This document shows, piece by piece, positions 33,594 to 42,967 of a DNA stretch of 64,000 nt. The notes under the pieces are model-generated. The model made no database searches. It saw nothing but the letters and a program-made list of their open reading frames with translations, and was not told the origin of the DNA. Source of the stretch: Bacillales bacterium (GTDB lineage Bacteria > Bacillota > Bacilli > Bacillales > DASSOY01); contig DASSOY010000072.1 in NCBI GenBank assembly GCA_035700025.1, forward strand, positions 174,842 through 238,841, in the 5' to 3' direction. The position numbers were made by a program, and so were the translations under genes. Position 1 is the first letter of the stretch, and each line of letters opens with the position of its first letter.

Positions 33594-35114
33594 ATGAACC
33601 AACTTCAATCGGCGTTTCTTCGCGATGCGGAACGTTACCATACCATCCCGCTGATGCGAAAATTTTTCGTCGACACCCTCACGCCCATTCAAATGTTTCA
33701 ACAACTGAAAGAAGAAGCGGTATTTTTACTCGAAAGCCGAGATCCGGCTTCGCTTTGGTCCCGTTATTCGTTCATCGGCCTTAATCCTTACGGCCGTTTA
33801 AGCGAAGAAGCCGAAGGTTTCGGATATGACGACCTTAAGACCGGGGCGCGTTTGGAGAGCAAAGATTTCCGCACACTTTTTCAAAAAACGATTGAATATT
33901 TAAACGTCAAACCGTTGGATACGACCGTTCCGTTTTACGGGGGAGCCGTCGGCTGCATGGCTTACGATGCGGTTTGCGAGTTTGAGCCGGTTCCGGTGCA
34001 TCCGCACAACGACTTGAATTTCAAACGGTTTACGTTTTTGTTTTGCGAAACGATTGTTGCGTACGATCATGTCGATCACGAGTTGTACGTGTTCTTTCAC
34101 GTTCGGATGGACGGAACGGAAACGAAGGAGGAAAAACGGCGGCTGTTTACGGAAGCGGAAACGAAAATCGACCGGCTGCTCGGCTTGTTGAACGGGGAAA
34201 ACGTGAATGGAAATTTCTTTATGCCGGCGCACGATGCCAAGCTCGTCGATTTTTCCAAAGTGCGTTCGAATTTTTCAAAGCGTCAATACATCGAAGCGGT
34301 CAACAAAGTGAAGGAATATATTCGTGCCGGAGATGTCTTTCAGGCGGTCCCGTCGCAGCGGTTCGAAAGGAAAATCAACGTTTCCGGTCTCGATGTTTAT
34401 CGGGTATTGCGAGTCATCAATCCTTCACCGTATTTGTTTTATTTGAAAATTGACGGGTTTGAAGTCGTCGGCAGCTCCCCGGAACGTATTGTGCAAGTGC
34501 AAAACGGACATGTAGAGATTCACCCGATTGCTGGAACGCGCCGTCGCGGGGACACGAAGGAAGAGGATCAAGCATTGGCGGCTGAATTGCTCGAAGATGA
34601 AAAAGAGAGAGCGGAGCATTTCATGCTCGTTGATCTCGCTAGAAACGACGTCGGGCGAGTGGCGCAATTCGGGTCGGTACAAACGCCGGTCATTACTGAA
34701 ATTTCTTATTTCTCGCACGTCATGCACATGATTTCGAAAGTCACCGGACGGCTGCGTGAAAACATGGCTCCCGTCGATGCGTTGCTTGCGGCGTTTCCAG
34801 CAGGCACGGTGTCCGGAGCTCCGAAAGTTCGGGCGATGCAAATCTTGCAAGAACTCGAGCCTACGGCGAGAAATTTGTACGCCGGCGCGGTCGGGTATCT
34901 CGGTTTCGACGGTAACATCGATTCGTGCATTGCGATTCGCACGATGGTCATCAAGGACGGAACCGCCTATGTGCAAGCAGGCGGCGGAGTCGTCGCCGAT
35001 TCAGACCCCGAGCTTGAATGGGAAGAATCGCGCAACAAAGCGAAAGCGTTGCTCAAGGCGATTGAAATGGCGGAAGAACTTTTCGCGAGGAAAGGGGAAG
35101 GGCTTCATGTTTAA
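33594..35114 (+). CDS. trpE: Anthranilate synthase component I
   Basis: 506-aa enzyme converting chorismate to anthranilate, using ammonia from a TrpG/PabA amidotransferase that is not encoded in this window. N-terminal LLESRDPASLWSRYSFIGL holds the tryptophan feedback site. Catalytic motifs: PSPYLFYL, SPERIVQ, IAGTRRRG, HFMLVDLARNDVGRV and SGAPKVRAMQILQELEP. RBS GAGGAGAGGAG. The upstream TCCTCT and TCTCTC tracts can pair with this RBS. The end overlaps trpD by 8 nt. Confidence 0.95.
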   Translation: MNQLQSAFLRDAERYHTIPLMRKFFVDTLTPIQMFQQLKEEAVFLLESRDPASLWSRYSFIGLNPYGRLSEEAEGFGYDDLKTGARLESKDFRTLFQKTIEYLNVKPLDTTVPFYGGAVGCMAYDAVCEFEPVPVHPHNDLNFKRFTFLFCETIVAYDHVDHELYVFFHVRMDGTETKEEKRRLFTEAETKIDRLLGLLNGENVNGNFFMPAHDAKLVDFSKVRSNFSKRQYIEAVNKVKEYIRAGDVFQAVPSQRFERKINVSGLDVYRVLRVINPSPYLFYLKIDGFEVVGSSPERIVQVQNGHVEIHPIAGTRRRGDTKEEDQALAAELLEDEKERAEHFMLVDLARNDVGRVAQFGSVQTPVITEISYFSHVMHMISKVTGRLRENMAPVDALLAAFPAGTVSGAPKVRAMQILQELEPTARNLYAGAVGYLGFDGNIDSCIAIRTMVIKDGTAYVQAGGGVVADSDPELEWEESRNKAKALLKAIEMAEELFARKGEGLHV

Positions 35115-36129
35115 ACAATATTTAAAAAAAGTTGTCGAAGGCGATGCGTTGACGGAAACCGAAGCGAAACAGGCGATGGACATCATGATGTCGGGTGAGG
35201 CGTCGTCCGCTCAAATCGCAAGCCTGTTGACCGTTCTCCGCTTTCGCGGCGAGACGACCGACGAGATGACCGGGTTTGCCCGTTCGATGCGGGAACATGT
35301 CGTAACGGTCAATCACGATATGGAAGTCGTTGATACGTGCGGAACCGGCGGAGATGGATGCTCCACGTTTAACATTTCGACAGCGTCATCACTCGTCGTT
35401 GCGGCGATGGGAGTGAAGGTTGCCAAACACGGCAACCGCGCGATGTCTTCAAAGAGCGGAAGCGCTGACGTCTTGGATTATTTGGGCATTCCGACGCAAA
35501 GCGGTGCGGACGAGGCGGTCCGCTCGCTGCGCGAGCATCATATGTGCTTTTTGTTCGCGCAGCAATACCACGTGTCCATGAAGCATGCGGCACCGACGAG
35601 GAAGGAAATCGGTTTTCGCACGATCTTCAATTTAATCGGGCCGTTAACGAATCCGGCTGGCAGCCGGCGCCAGTTGATCGGCGTGTTCGATACTTCGTTT
35701 GCAGAAAAAATGGCGCAAACGCTGCGAAATCTCGGAGCTGAACGGGCGATGATCGTCACCGGCGGCGACGGATTGGACGAATGCTCGATCACGTCCCATA
35801 CGGACGCGGTATTTCTCGAAAACGGCCAAATTACGCGAAGTCGATTCGCGCCGGAAGATTTCGGTTTGAATCGCGGACGAATGGAGCATTTGCAAGTTCA
35901 TTCGGCTGCTGAAAGCGGCGAAATGATTCGTGAAGTGTTGAACGGAAAAGGCAACCGATCGGCAACGGATATCGTCCTTCTTAATGCCGGAGCAGCTCTT
36001 TATGTCGCAGGTGGCGCTGATACGATTGCCGAAGGCATCCATCAAGCACGCGGAGCGATTGAAAGCGGACAGGTGCGGGACCATCTTCTTTCCATGCAGC
36101 AGGCGGGAAAGGTCGAGTTTCATGCTTAA
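35107..36129 (+). CDS. trpD: Anthranilate phosphoribosyltransferase
   Basis: 340-aa enzyme transferring phosphoribose from PRPP to anthranilate. Glycine-rich PRPP motif VDTCGTGGDGCSTFNIST near residue 78, KHGNRAMSSKSGSADVLDYLG, and IGPLTNPAG. Starts 8 nt before the trpE stop and overlaps trpC by 8 nt. The open frame extends upstream of 35107 inside trpE, but no suitable start or homology is seen there. Confidence 0.96.
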   Translation: MFKQYLKKVVEGDALTETEAKQAMDIMMSGEASSAQIASLLTVLRFRGETTDEMTGFARSMREHVVTVNHDMEVVDTCGTGGDGCSTFNISTASSLVVAAMGVKVAKHGNRAMSSKSGSADVLDYLGIPTQSGADEAVRSLREHHMCFLFAQQYHVSMKHAAPTRKEIGFRTIFNLIGPLTNPAGSRRQLIGVFDTSFAEKMAQTLRNLGAERAMIVTGGDGLDECSITSHTDAVFLENGQITRSRFAPEDFGLNRGRMEHLQVHSAAESGEMIREVLNGKGNRSATDIVLLNAGAALYVAGGADTIAEGIHQARGAIESGQVRDHLLSMQQAGKVEFHA

Positions 36130-36901
36130 GGAAATTTTGAAGGTGAAACAACAAGAAGTTCGTGAACTCGTCATGCCGCCAGCGGCGACTGCCGCGTCGA
36201 TTTCCTTCTTGCATTCGTTAAAACATCCGAATCGCGATCTCGGATTGATTGCCGAAGTCAAAAAAGCTTCTCCCTCGCGCGGAGTGATCCGAGCGGATTT
36301 CGATCCGGTCGATATTGCGTCGCGTTATGAGGATGCAGGCGCGGACGCGATCTCGGTGTTGACGGATGAAACGTTTTTTCAAGGATATCGTGACTACATC
36401 CCGGCCATTAAAGAACGTGTGAAACTTCCGGTATTGCGGAAGGATTTCATCATCGACGAAAAACAAGTCACGGAGAGCAAACTTATCGGTGCGGACGCGA
36501 TATTGTTAATTGCAGCGGTACTGGATGCCGGAACCCTTCATGACTTGTACGTGCAAGCTCGTGAACTGGAGCTCGATTGTTTAGTCGAAGTGCATTCAGA
36601 AGCTGAGTTGCATCGTGTGCTTGAACGCTTCACGCCGGAAATCATCGGCGTCAACAATCGCGATCTAGCGAGATTTACAACGTCTCTTGACACGACGGAA
36701 AAGCTGTCGTCTTTCATGCCTGAAAACACGTTGTTCATCAGCGAAAGCGGCATTTTCAACCGTTCCGATCTGGATCGCGTAAAACGTTGCGGTGCGCAAG
36801 CCGTTCTCGTCGGCGAAGCGCTTATGAAGTCGAAAGATCCCGGTGCCGCCGTCCGGTCGTTGTTTGACGGGGGTGAGTTTGTTGACGCGGCTGCTCGTTA
36901 A
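36122..36901 (+). CDS. trpC: Indole-3-glycerol phosphate synthase
   Basis: 259-aa TIM-barrel enzyme closing the indole ring. Signature LIAEVKKASPSRGVIR (catalytic Lys), LRKDFIIDEKQV, and IGVNNRDLARFTTSLD, followed by SESGIFNRSDLDRV and LVGEALMKS. ATG 36122 overlaps the trpD stop by 8 nt. Overlaps trpF by 20 nt. Confidence 0.95.
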   Translation: MLKEILKVKQQEVRELVMPPAATAASISFLHSLKHPNRDLGLIAEVKKASPSRGVIRADFDPVDIASRYEDAGADAISVLTDETFFQGYRDYIPAIKERVKLPVLRKDFIIDEKQVTESKLIGADAILLIAAVLDAGTLHDLYVQARELELDCLVEVHSEAELHRVLERFTPEIIGVNNRDLARFTTSLDTTEKLSSFMPENTLFISESGIFNRSDLDRVKRCGAQAVLVGEALMKSKDPGAAVRSLFDGGEFVDAAAR

Positions 36902-37535
36902 ATATTGCGGCAACCGTTCATTGGCGGACGTCAAGCTAACGGCAGGAAGCCGGGCGGATTATCTCGGATTTTTGTTAACGCCGCACGGCAAGCGGTTCGT
37001 CGAACCAGAAGCGGTTGCACAATGGCTTGAAGCTGTTCCTTTACAAGCCCATCAGCGGGTCGTCGGGTTATTTGTCAATGCCACGAAACAATCGGTAATA
37101 TCGGCCGCCGATGTTGTTCGCATGGACATCATTCAATGCCACGGAAGCGAGCGGCCCGAAAGGGTCGCCGATATTGCCGAGGCAACTGGGCTTCCGGTTT
37201 GGAAAGCGATTCATCATGAACGGAGCGCGTTGGATAAGATGAAAGCTTACGCGGGAATCGCGGCAGGGTACGTGGTTGATTGCAAAGTTGCCGGTCAATG
37301 GGGAGGAACGGGGTTTTCTTTCGATTGGCGGGCGATCCCCGGCTACATGGAGGAAGCGAGACGCCAAGGCGTGCCTTGTTTCATTGCCGGAGGCATTCGT
37401 CCCGAGAATATTGACGACGTACTCGCTTACGACATTGACGGCATTGATCTCGCCAGCGGAATCGAAGAACAGAACGAAAAGAGCGGACGGAAAATGAGAG
37501 AATTAGAGGAGAGGATGAGGTACCATGGGAACTGA
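36882..37535 (+). CDS. trpF: Phosphoribosylanthranilate isomerase
   Basis: 217-aa TIM-barrel isomerase. N-terminal [14 protein letters not shown] with the catalytic Cys, DIIQCHGSE, and C-terminal [12 protein letters not shown]...GIDLASGIE phosphate-binding motif. The likely start is TTG 36882, about 8 nt after GGGGG; TTG 36879 and GTG 36873 are alternatives. No ATG is available. The gene starts inside trpC and overlaps trpB by 11 nt. Confidence 0.9.
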   Translation: MTRLLVKYCGNRSLADVKLTAGSRADYLGFLLTPHGKRFVEPEAVAQWLEAVPLQAHQRVVGLFVNATKQSVISAADVVRMDIIQCHGSERPERVADIAEATGLPVWKAIHHERSALDKMKAYAGIAAGYVVDCKVAGQWGGTGFSFDWRAIPGYMEEARRQGVPCFIAGGIRPENIDDVLAYDIDGIDLASGIEEQNEKSGRKMRELEERMRYHGN

Positions 37536-38745
37536 ACTTCCGGATGCGCGGGGAAGGTTCGGGGCGTTTGGCGGGAAATATGTCCCTGAAACGTTAATGC
37601 ACGCGCTGGAAGAACTTGAAACAAAGTTGGATGAAGCGATGGCCGATGAAGCGTTTTGCGATCGCTATCAGAAAGAATTACGTGAATACTCGGGACGGCC
37701 GACTTCCTTTACGCACGCGAGCCGATTGTCTGAACAAATCGGCGGGGCGGCCATTTACTTGAAGCGGGAAGACCTTAACCACACCGGCGCTCATAAAATT
37801 AACAATGCGATCGGGCAAGCCTTGTTGGCTGTGCGGATGGGCAAGAAGAAAATCGTCGCTGAAACCGGAGCAGGACAGCATGGGGTTGCATCGGCGACCG
37901 TCGCTGCGCGTTTCGGGTTGGAGTGCAAAGTTTTCATGGGCGAAAAAGACATCGAACGGCAAAAGTTGAACGTGTTTCGCATGCAGCTGCTCGGTGCGGA
38001 GGTCGTTTCCGTGTCATCCGGCAGCAAAACGTTGAAGGATGCGACGAACGAGGCGATTCGCTATTGGGTGACGCACGTGGACGACACCGCCTATTTAATC
38101 GGCTCTGTGGTCGGTCCGCATCCTTATCCGAAGATGGTCCGCAATTTTCAGCGCATCATCGGCGACGAGACGAAACAGCAATGTATGGATGCGTTCGGAC
38201 ACTTGCCGGATGTTGTTGTCGCATGTGTCGGCGGCGGGAGCAACGCGATCGGCATGTTTTATCCGTTTCTCGACGATCAAGTTAAGCTTATCGGCGTAGA
38301 AGCGGCCGGAGAAGGCGTGGAGTCGGGCAACCATGCGGCGACGATTACGTGCGGCCGCAAAGGCGTACTGCATGGATCACTCACGTATTTGCTGCAAGAC
38401 GAGGATGGGCAAATTCAAGAACCTTATTCGATTTCGGCCGGCCTCGACTATCCGGGCGTCGGTCCCGAACATGCACATTTGCACGCAAGCGGACGTGTCG
38501 TTTACCGTGCGGTAACCGATCACGAAGCGTTGGAAGCTGTTGCGGTGCTTTCGCGCACCGAAGGCATTTTGCCTGCGATAGAGAGTGCACATGCGATCGC
38601 CGAGGCTTTGAAGGAAGCGGCGTCGATGCAAAATGACGAAAAGCTTGTCATTTGCTTATCGGGACGCGGCGACAAAGATGTGCATACATTAATGGAGCGA
38701 TTAGGGAGGGAGAGCCATGAACGAACGCTTTCGACAGTCGATTGA
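37525..38745 (+). CDS. trpB: Tryptophan synthase beta chain
   Basis: 406-aa PLP enzyme joining indole and serine. PLP-lysine motif [19 protein letters not shown] with Lys near residue 89, substrate loop [12 protein letters not shown], and phosphate-binding [13 protein letters not shown] terminus [15 protein letters not shown] is diagnostic of the TrpB1 type. Overlaps trpA by 29 nt. Confidence 0.97.
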   Translation: MGTELPDARGRFGAFGGKYVPETLMHALEELETKLDEAMADEAFCDRYQKELREYSGRPTSFTHASRLSEQIGGAAIYLKREDLNHTGAHKINNAIGQALLAVRMGKKKIVAETGAGQHGVASATVAARFGLECKVFMGEKDIERQKLNVFRMQLLGAEVVSVSSGSKTLKDATNEAIRYWVTHVDDTAYLIGSVVGPHPYPKMVRNFQRIIGDETKQQCMDAFGHLPDVVVACVGGGSNAIGMFYPFLDDQVKLIGVEAAGEGVESGNHAATITCGRKGVLHGSLTYLLQDEDGQIQEPYSISAGLDYPGVGPEHAHLHASGRVVYRAVTDHEALEAVAVLSRTEGILPAIESAHAIAEALKEAASMQNDEKLVICLSGRGDKDVHTLMERLGRESHERTLSTVD

Positions 38746-39538
38746 AAACGGCGCGCGCCCGTTGTTCATTCCTTTTATTACAGCGGGGGATCCAAATGCG
38801 GAAGCGACGATTGATTTAGCGGTCACTTTGCAGGAGGCAGGAGCAAACGCCATTGAACTCGGCATTCCTTATTCCGACCCGCTTGCCGATGGTCCTGTCA
38901 TTCAGGCAGCTTCGGAGAGGGCGCTTCAGGCAGGGATGTCGCTGAAAAAGGCAATGGCACTCGTACCGGCGATGCGTGCCAAAGGGGTAAAAGTTCCGAT
39001 TCTTGTATTTACTTATTACAATCTTTTGCTACAATTGGGGGAAGATCAATTTTTCGAGCTGGCGCGGACGCAAGACATTGACGGGCTGCTCGTACCTGAT
39101 TTGCCGTTTGAAGAAAGCGGCGTTTTGCGGGAAGCGGCAGCGAAGAACGGGCTCGCTTTCATTTCGCTCGTTGCGCCGACTACGTCCAGTGATCGATTGA
39201 AAAGGATCGCCGAAAATGCCGAAGGATTCCTTTATTGCGTGTCTTCGCTCGGGGTGACGGGTGTAAGGGACGGGGAGTTTCACGAGAACGTTTATCGGTT
39301 TTTGGGTATGGTCAGGCGATTCAGCAGCATCCCGGTCGCCGTTGGATTTGGCATATCGAGTCGCGAGCAAGTGAATCAACTTGAAGGTCATTGCGACGGG
39401 GTGATCGTCGGAAGTGCGATCGTTCGCGAAATTTCTCGGCACAGCCATGCGTTGGCTTCTGCGGAAACCCGGCCGCAAGCACTCCTCCGGTTGAAAACGT
39501 TTATTTTGGAACTCAACGGACGGACGATAGCAACTTAA
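38717..39538 (+). CDS. trpA: Tryptophan synthase alpha chain
   Basis: 273-aa TIM-barrel subunit releasing indole from indole-3-glycerol phosphate. Catalytic Glu in [21 protein letters not shown], catalytic Asp in [13 protein letters not shown], and [23 protein letters not shown] lies inside trpB. Last trp gene before hisC. Confidence 0.96.
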   Translation: MNERFRQSIENGARPLFIPFITAGDPNAEATIDLAVTLQEAGANAIELGIPYSDPLADGPVIQAASERALQAGMSLKKAMALVPAMRAKGVKVPILVFTYYNLLLQLGEDQFFELARTQDIDGLLVPDLPFEESGVLREAAAKNGLAFISLVAPTTSSDRLKRIAENAEGFLYCVSSLGVTGVRDGEFHENVYRFLGMVRRFSSIPVAVGFGISSREQVNQLEGHCDGVIVGSAIVREISRHSHALASAETRPQALLRLKTFILELNGRTIAT

Positions 39539-39562
39539 TATTTTCGGTGAGGTGTTTGGTTG

Positions 39563-40657
39563 ATGCAAGCGAAACGACAATTGCAACATTTAAAGCCGTA
39601 CAAACCCGGCAAAAACGTGGAAGACGTCCAAGAAGAGCTCGGTTTGACAAAAATCGTGAAACTGGCGTCGAATGAAAATCCGTTCGGTTGTTCCGAGGCG
39701 GTGAAACGAGCGATTGAAAAGGAAATGAGTGAATTGGCTGTGTATCCGGACGGGTACGCAACGGTATTAAGAGAAAAAACCGCACATTTTTTGAACGTCG
39801 GTACGGAAAATTTAATTTTCGGCGACGGATCCGATGAAGTGATCCAAATGATTTGCCGGGCGTATTTGACGGCCGACGACAATACGGTCATGGCTGCGCC
39901 CACATTTCCGCAATACAAGCATAACGCGGTCGTCGAAGGTGCGGAAATTCGCGAAGTACCTGTACGGGACGGGCGCCACGATCTCGAACGAATGATCGAG
40001 GCGATCGACGAAAAGACTAAGATCGTTTGGCTTTGCATGGTCAACAATCCATCGGGAGAATACATTCGGGACAAGGAACTCGCATCATTCTTGAGTCAAG
40101 TTCCCGAGAAAGTTCTCGTCGTCTGTGACGAAGCTTATTATGAGTATGTCGTGGCCGACGATTATCCGGATACCTTGTCTTTCATGAACGAGCATCGGAA
40201 TTTGGTCATCACCCGCACTTTTTCAAAAGCTTACGGATTAGCTGCGCTACGTGTTGGATACGGAATTGCAAACACGAGCGTCATTGCAGCCATTGAATCG
40301 GTCAGACAGCCGTTCAATACGTCGCGAATCGGGCAATTGGCCGCCGCGGCCGCGTTGGAAGATCAACCGTTCATCGATCACTGCCGAAAATTAAATCGAG
40401 AAGGGCTCGAGAAGTTTTATCGCTTTTGTCGTCGTCACGAGTTGACGTATTATCCTTCGCAAGGCAATTTCATCTTGATTGATTTTGCAAGAAGCGGCGA
40501 TGAAATTTACGATTATTTGCTCAGAAAAGGCTACATCGTGCGTTCCGGGACGGCGCTCGGTTACCCGAACGCGGTTCGGATTACGATCGGGAGCGAGGAC
40601 GAGAACGACGACATCATCGAACATTTGCAACATTATTTCCAACATCAAACGCAGTAA
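39563..40657 (+). CDS. hisC: Histidinol-phosphate / aromatic aminotransferase
   Basis: 364-aa class I/II PLP aminotransferase acting in histidine synthesis and, in bacilli, also in phenylalanine and tyrosine synthesis. KLASNENPFG near the N terminus, PLP Lys in RTFSKAYGLAALRVGYGIA. ATG 39563 lies 8 nt after GAGGTG; a TTG just upstream is less likely. Placement inside the trp-tyrA cluster is conserved in B. subtilis. Confidence 0.94.
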   Translation: MQAKRQLQHLKPYKPGKNVEDVQEELGLTKIVKLASNENPFGCSEAVKRAIEKEMSELAVYPDGYATVLREKTAHFLNVGTENLIFGDGSDEVIQMICRAYLTADDNTVMAAPTFPQYKHNAVVEGAEIREVPVRDGRHDLERMIEAIDEKTKIVWLCMVNNPSGEYIRDKELASFLSQVPEKVLVVCDEAYYEYVVADDYPDTLSFMNEHRNLVITRTFSKAYGLAALRVGYGIANTSVIAAIESVRQPFNTSRIGQLAAAAALEDQPFIDHCRKLNREGLEKFYRFCRRHELTYYPSQGNFILIDFARSGDEIYDYLLRKGYIVRSGTALGYPNAVRITIGSEDENDDIIEHLQHYFQHQTQ

Positions 40658-40670
40658 GGAGTTGCCGTAC

Positions 40671-41771
40671 GTGAAGCAAGTTTTTGTCATCGGACTCGGT
40701 TTAATCGGAGGTTCGTTAGCGCTCTCAATTAAAAAACAACATCCAACGTATGAAATTGTCGGTTATGACGTGGATGCGGAGCAAGTGCAGCTTGCCGAAT
40801 CGCTCGGTGTCATCCATCGCTCGGAAACGGAAATCTCCGCCGGAACACCGTCCGCCGATCTCGTTGTCATTGCCGCCCCCGTGCTGAAAGCGGAAAAGGT
40901 GATCGAACAATTGGCAGCTTGCACGTTCAAAGCGGGTGCGATGATCACTGACGTCGGCAGCACGAAAAAAGAAATCATGAAGAAAGCGCGTGTGTTTCGC
41001 GAGAAAGACGTGACGTTCATCGGCGGTCATCCGCTTGCGGGTTCGCACAAGACCGGCGTTGCTTCGGCAAGCGGCCGTTTGTTCGAAAACGCTTTTTATG
41101 TGCTTATTCCTGACGGAAATGCAACCCCCGGCCGGCTCGGCGAATTGAAAGAGTGGCTGGCAGGAACAAAGGCGACATTCATTGAGATGACCGCTGACGA
41201 ACACGATCGGATCGTTGGTTCAATCAGTCATTTCCCGCATATCGTCGCCGCCGGCCTCGTTCACCAACTGTCAAAGCTCGACGATGAGCGGTTTGATTTA
41301 AAAAGGCTCGCGGCTGGAGGATTTCGCGACATTACGAGGATCGCCTCGGCCAGCCCGCGCATGTGGCACGACGTGCTTATGCACAATCAGGAAGTGCTGC
41401 TTGAATTGATGAGCCGCTGGGAAACGGAAATGAACGAAGTGAAATCGATGATTGAACAAAAGGACAGTGCGAGGATCTTCGCGTATTTTCAAGAGGCAAA
41501 ACGCATCCGCGACTTACTGCCGCAACGTAAGAAGGGTGCGCTGCCGCCGTTGTTCGACCTCTATGTCGATGTCCCCGACTATCCGGGCGTGATCGCTCAT
41601 GTTACGAACGTGATTGCGAAAGCAGAGATTAGCATTACAAATATTCGTATTATCGAAACGCGAGAGGACATCATCGGCGTACTCCGGCTAACGTTTCGCA
41701 GCGAAGAAGACAGGGAACAAGCGGAACGCGCGTTAAATGCGGAATCTTATAAAACTTATGTCAGCGATTAA
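40671..41771 (+). CDS. tyrA: Prephenate dehydrogenase with ACT domain
   Basis: 366-aa NAD-dependent enzyme of tyrosine synthesis. Rossmann motif VFVIGLGLIGGSLALSI at the N terminus, GGHPLAGSHKTGVASA near residue 120, and a C-terminal ACT regulatory domain (about residues 292-360; LYVDVPDYPGVIAHVT) probably sensing tyrosine. GTG start 9 nt after AAGGAG. In B. subtilis aroE follows; here it does not. Confidence 0.94.
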   Translation: MKQVFVIGLGLIGGSLALSIKKQHPTYEIVGYDVDAEQVQLAESLGVIHRSETEISAGTPSADLVVIAAPVLKAEKVIEQLAACTFKAGAMITDVGSTKKEIMKKARVFREKDVTFIGGHPLAGSHKTGVASASGRLFENAFYVLIPDGNATPGRLGELKEWLAGTKATFIEMTADEHDRIVGSISHFPHIVAAGLVHQLSKLDDERFDLKRLAAGGFRDITRIASASPRMWHDVLMHNQEVLLELMSRWETEMNEVKSMIEQKDSARIFAYFQEAKRIRDLLPQRKKGALPPLFDLYVDVPDYPGVIAHVTNVIAKAEISITNIRIIETREDIIGVLRLTFRSEEDREQAERALNAESYKTYVSD

Positions 41772-41797
41772 AAGTTCGAAAATTTTTCAAAACAGAC

Positions 41798-41825
41798 TTG
41801 CATTTTCTTATCATCGTGTTATAAT
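41798..41825 (+). promoter_or_regulatory. SigA promoter abutting the post-tyrA terminator
   Basis: TTGCAT (41798-41803), 16-nt spacer, perfect TATAAT (41820-41825). The next gene starts more than 220 nt downstream, beyond two terminator hairpins. Confidence 0.65.
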
Positions 41826-41875
41826 AAAAGTGTAAATGGTTTCTCTCCACTCCTATCCATATTTACACTTTTTTA
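41826..41875 (+). terminator. First post-tyrA terminator
   Basis: AAAAGTGTAAAT (41826-41837) / ATTTACACTTTT (41861-41872), a perfect 12-bp stem with a 23-nt pyrimidine-rich loop and a T run. Full stem exists only in transcripts coming from tyrA, because the promoter just upstream would start within the 5' arm. Confidence 0.85.
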
Positions 41876-41924
41876 ACGGCCTGATTTGACAGCGCTTACA
41901 AAGCGAGTCATCAGGTTTTTTTTT
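41832..41924 (+). ncRNA. Candidate small RNA of about 93 nt
   Basis: Inferred from a strong promoter at 41798-41825 and the strong terminator ending at 41924, with no coding frame between. The predicted RNA has a 5' hairpin whose loop contains CTCTCCACTCCTATCC, complementary in places to Shine-Dalgarno sequences, and a 3' terminator stem. No homology to a known family could be checked. It could instead be only a leader or tandem terminators. Confidence 0.35.
41880..41924 (+). terminator. Second post-tyrA terminator
   Basis: Nested stem: CCTGA / TCAGG, TGAC / GTCA and CGCTT / AAGCG, followed by nine T residues. Confidence 0.92.
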
Positions 41925-42052
41925 ATGTATTTTTTTAACGATCATGAAATCGGTTCCGCGCTTCAACGTTTCTTGCGTTTTTACCGTGTTCTATCTTGCT
42001 CCCGCGACTCATAGCTTGTCTGTAAGGATTCGTATTTCCGGGAGGGGATTTC

Positions 42053-42946
42053 ATGTATATTATCAAAGGAGCGGAAACGACGCGCGACTCGGCGCTCGCT
42101 TTTCTCGCCGACGGCGGGAAAGTGGCGTGCATTACCGAATATCTTCGTTATTTGAAACATGTGCGCATGAATTGTGACGGTTTCGCCATTCGTCCGGGAA
42201 AGGTAGCGGTCGACGGTACACTTTTGCAGCTTGACGATTACAAAGAACGTTTGACGCAATGGCAAAGAAAAGGTGTGACGACGGTACTCGTCTTGTGCGA
42301 TATCGAGAAAGACGCCGATTTGCGCGAGTCGTTGAAACATGCGCGGCATCGGCTCATTAACAGCAGCATTGATTATGTCATCGGCGTCTCTTATCCGATG
42401 AGGAAAATCACACCTTCGTTCATCCGTTTGTGCAAACGGGAGAAGGTGCCTTTTTTGCTCGCTCGCGTTTATGAGGAATCGGATGTTTCCGCTGTGGCGT
42501 GGGAATGGATTCGCGATGCTCAATTTCCTTACCGTTTTCCGATCGTTCCCGATTTCGGGACTTGTTCATCCTATGATCGTTCAACGAAATCACCGTTGTC
42601 TGACTGGCTTGAGACGGCAAAACACAATCAAATCCGTACGTGGGCTGGTTTCGACAACGAATGTCCCATGCTCAGCAAAAAGGCATTGCGAATGATTGGC
42701 ATTGCCCCGCTCAAAGGCGAATTGCGCGCGGGAGGCGACCTTGATTACGTGCTGTATCGGCGCGGCAGACTTGCCGATCCGAACGAACTTCCTTATCATG
42801 AAGAGGGTGACAATCAAGAACGGAATCCGGATGTCGTCGTGCTTCGCGGCCGATTGATGAAAGCCGGAAAAACCGTTTATTACCGCCCGGGGTACGGAAA
42901 AGAAATTCCGATTCGCGTGCCGGGTTTTTTGACCTATTACTCATGA
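42053..42946 (+). CDS. Hypothetical protein in the aroE position
   Basis: 297-aa soluble protein I do not recognise. The N terminus MYIIKGAETTRDSALAFLADGG and the later GIAPLKGELRAGGDLDYVLYRRG recall the beta-composite domain of amidohydrolase-fold proteins, but no HxH metal motif is present, so this is weak. No TM helix or signal peptide. RBS GGGAGGGG 5 nt upstream. It is 21 bp ahead of ypiA, so probably co-transcribed with it. Confidence 0.7.
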   Translation: MYIIKGAETTRDSALAFLADGGKVACITEYLRYLKHVRMNCDGFAIRPGKVAVDGTLLQLDDYKERLTQWQRKGVTTVLVLCDIEKDADLRESLKHARHRLINSSIDYVIGVSYPMRKITPSFIRLCKREKVPFLLARVYEESDVSAVAWEWIRDAQFPYRFPIVPDFGTCSSYDRSTKSPLSDWLETAKHNQIRTWAGFDNECPMLSKKALRMIGIAPLKGELRAGGDLDYVLYRRGRLADPNELPYHEEGDNQERNPDVVVLRGRLMKAGKTVYYRPGYGKEIPIRVPGFLTYYS

Positions 42947-42967
42947 ATGGAAGCAAAAGGGGTCGTG

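Noticed and set aside
34756..35106. Upstream in-frame extension of trpD
   Set aside because: It lies wholly in trpE; the ATG at 35107 gives the known TrpD N terminus and the usual operon overlap.
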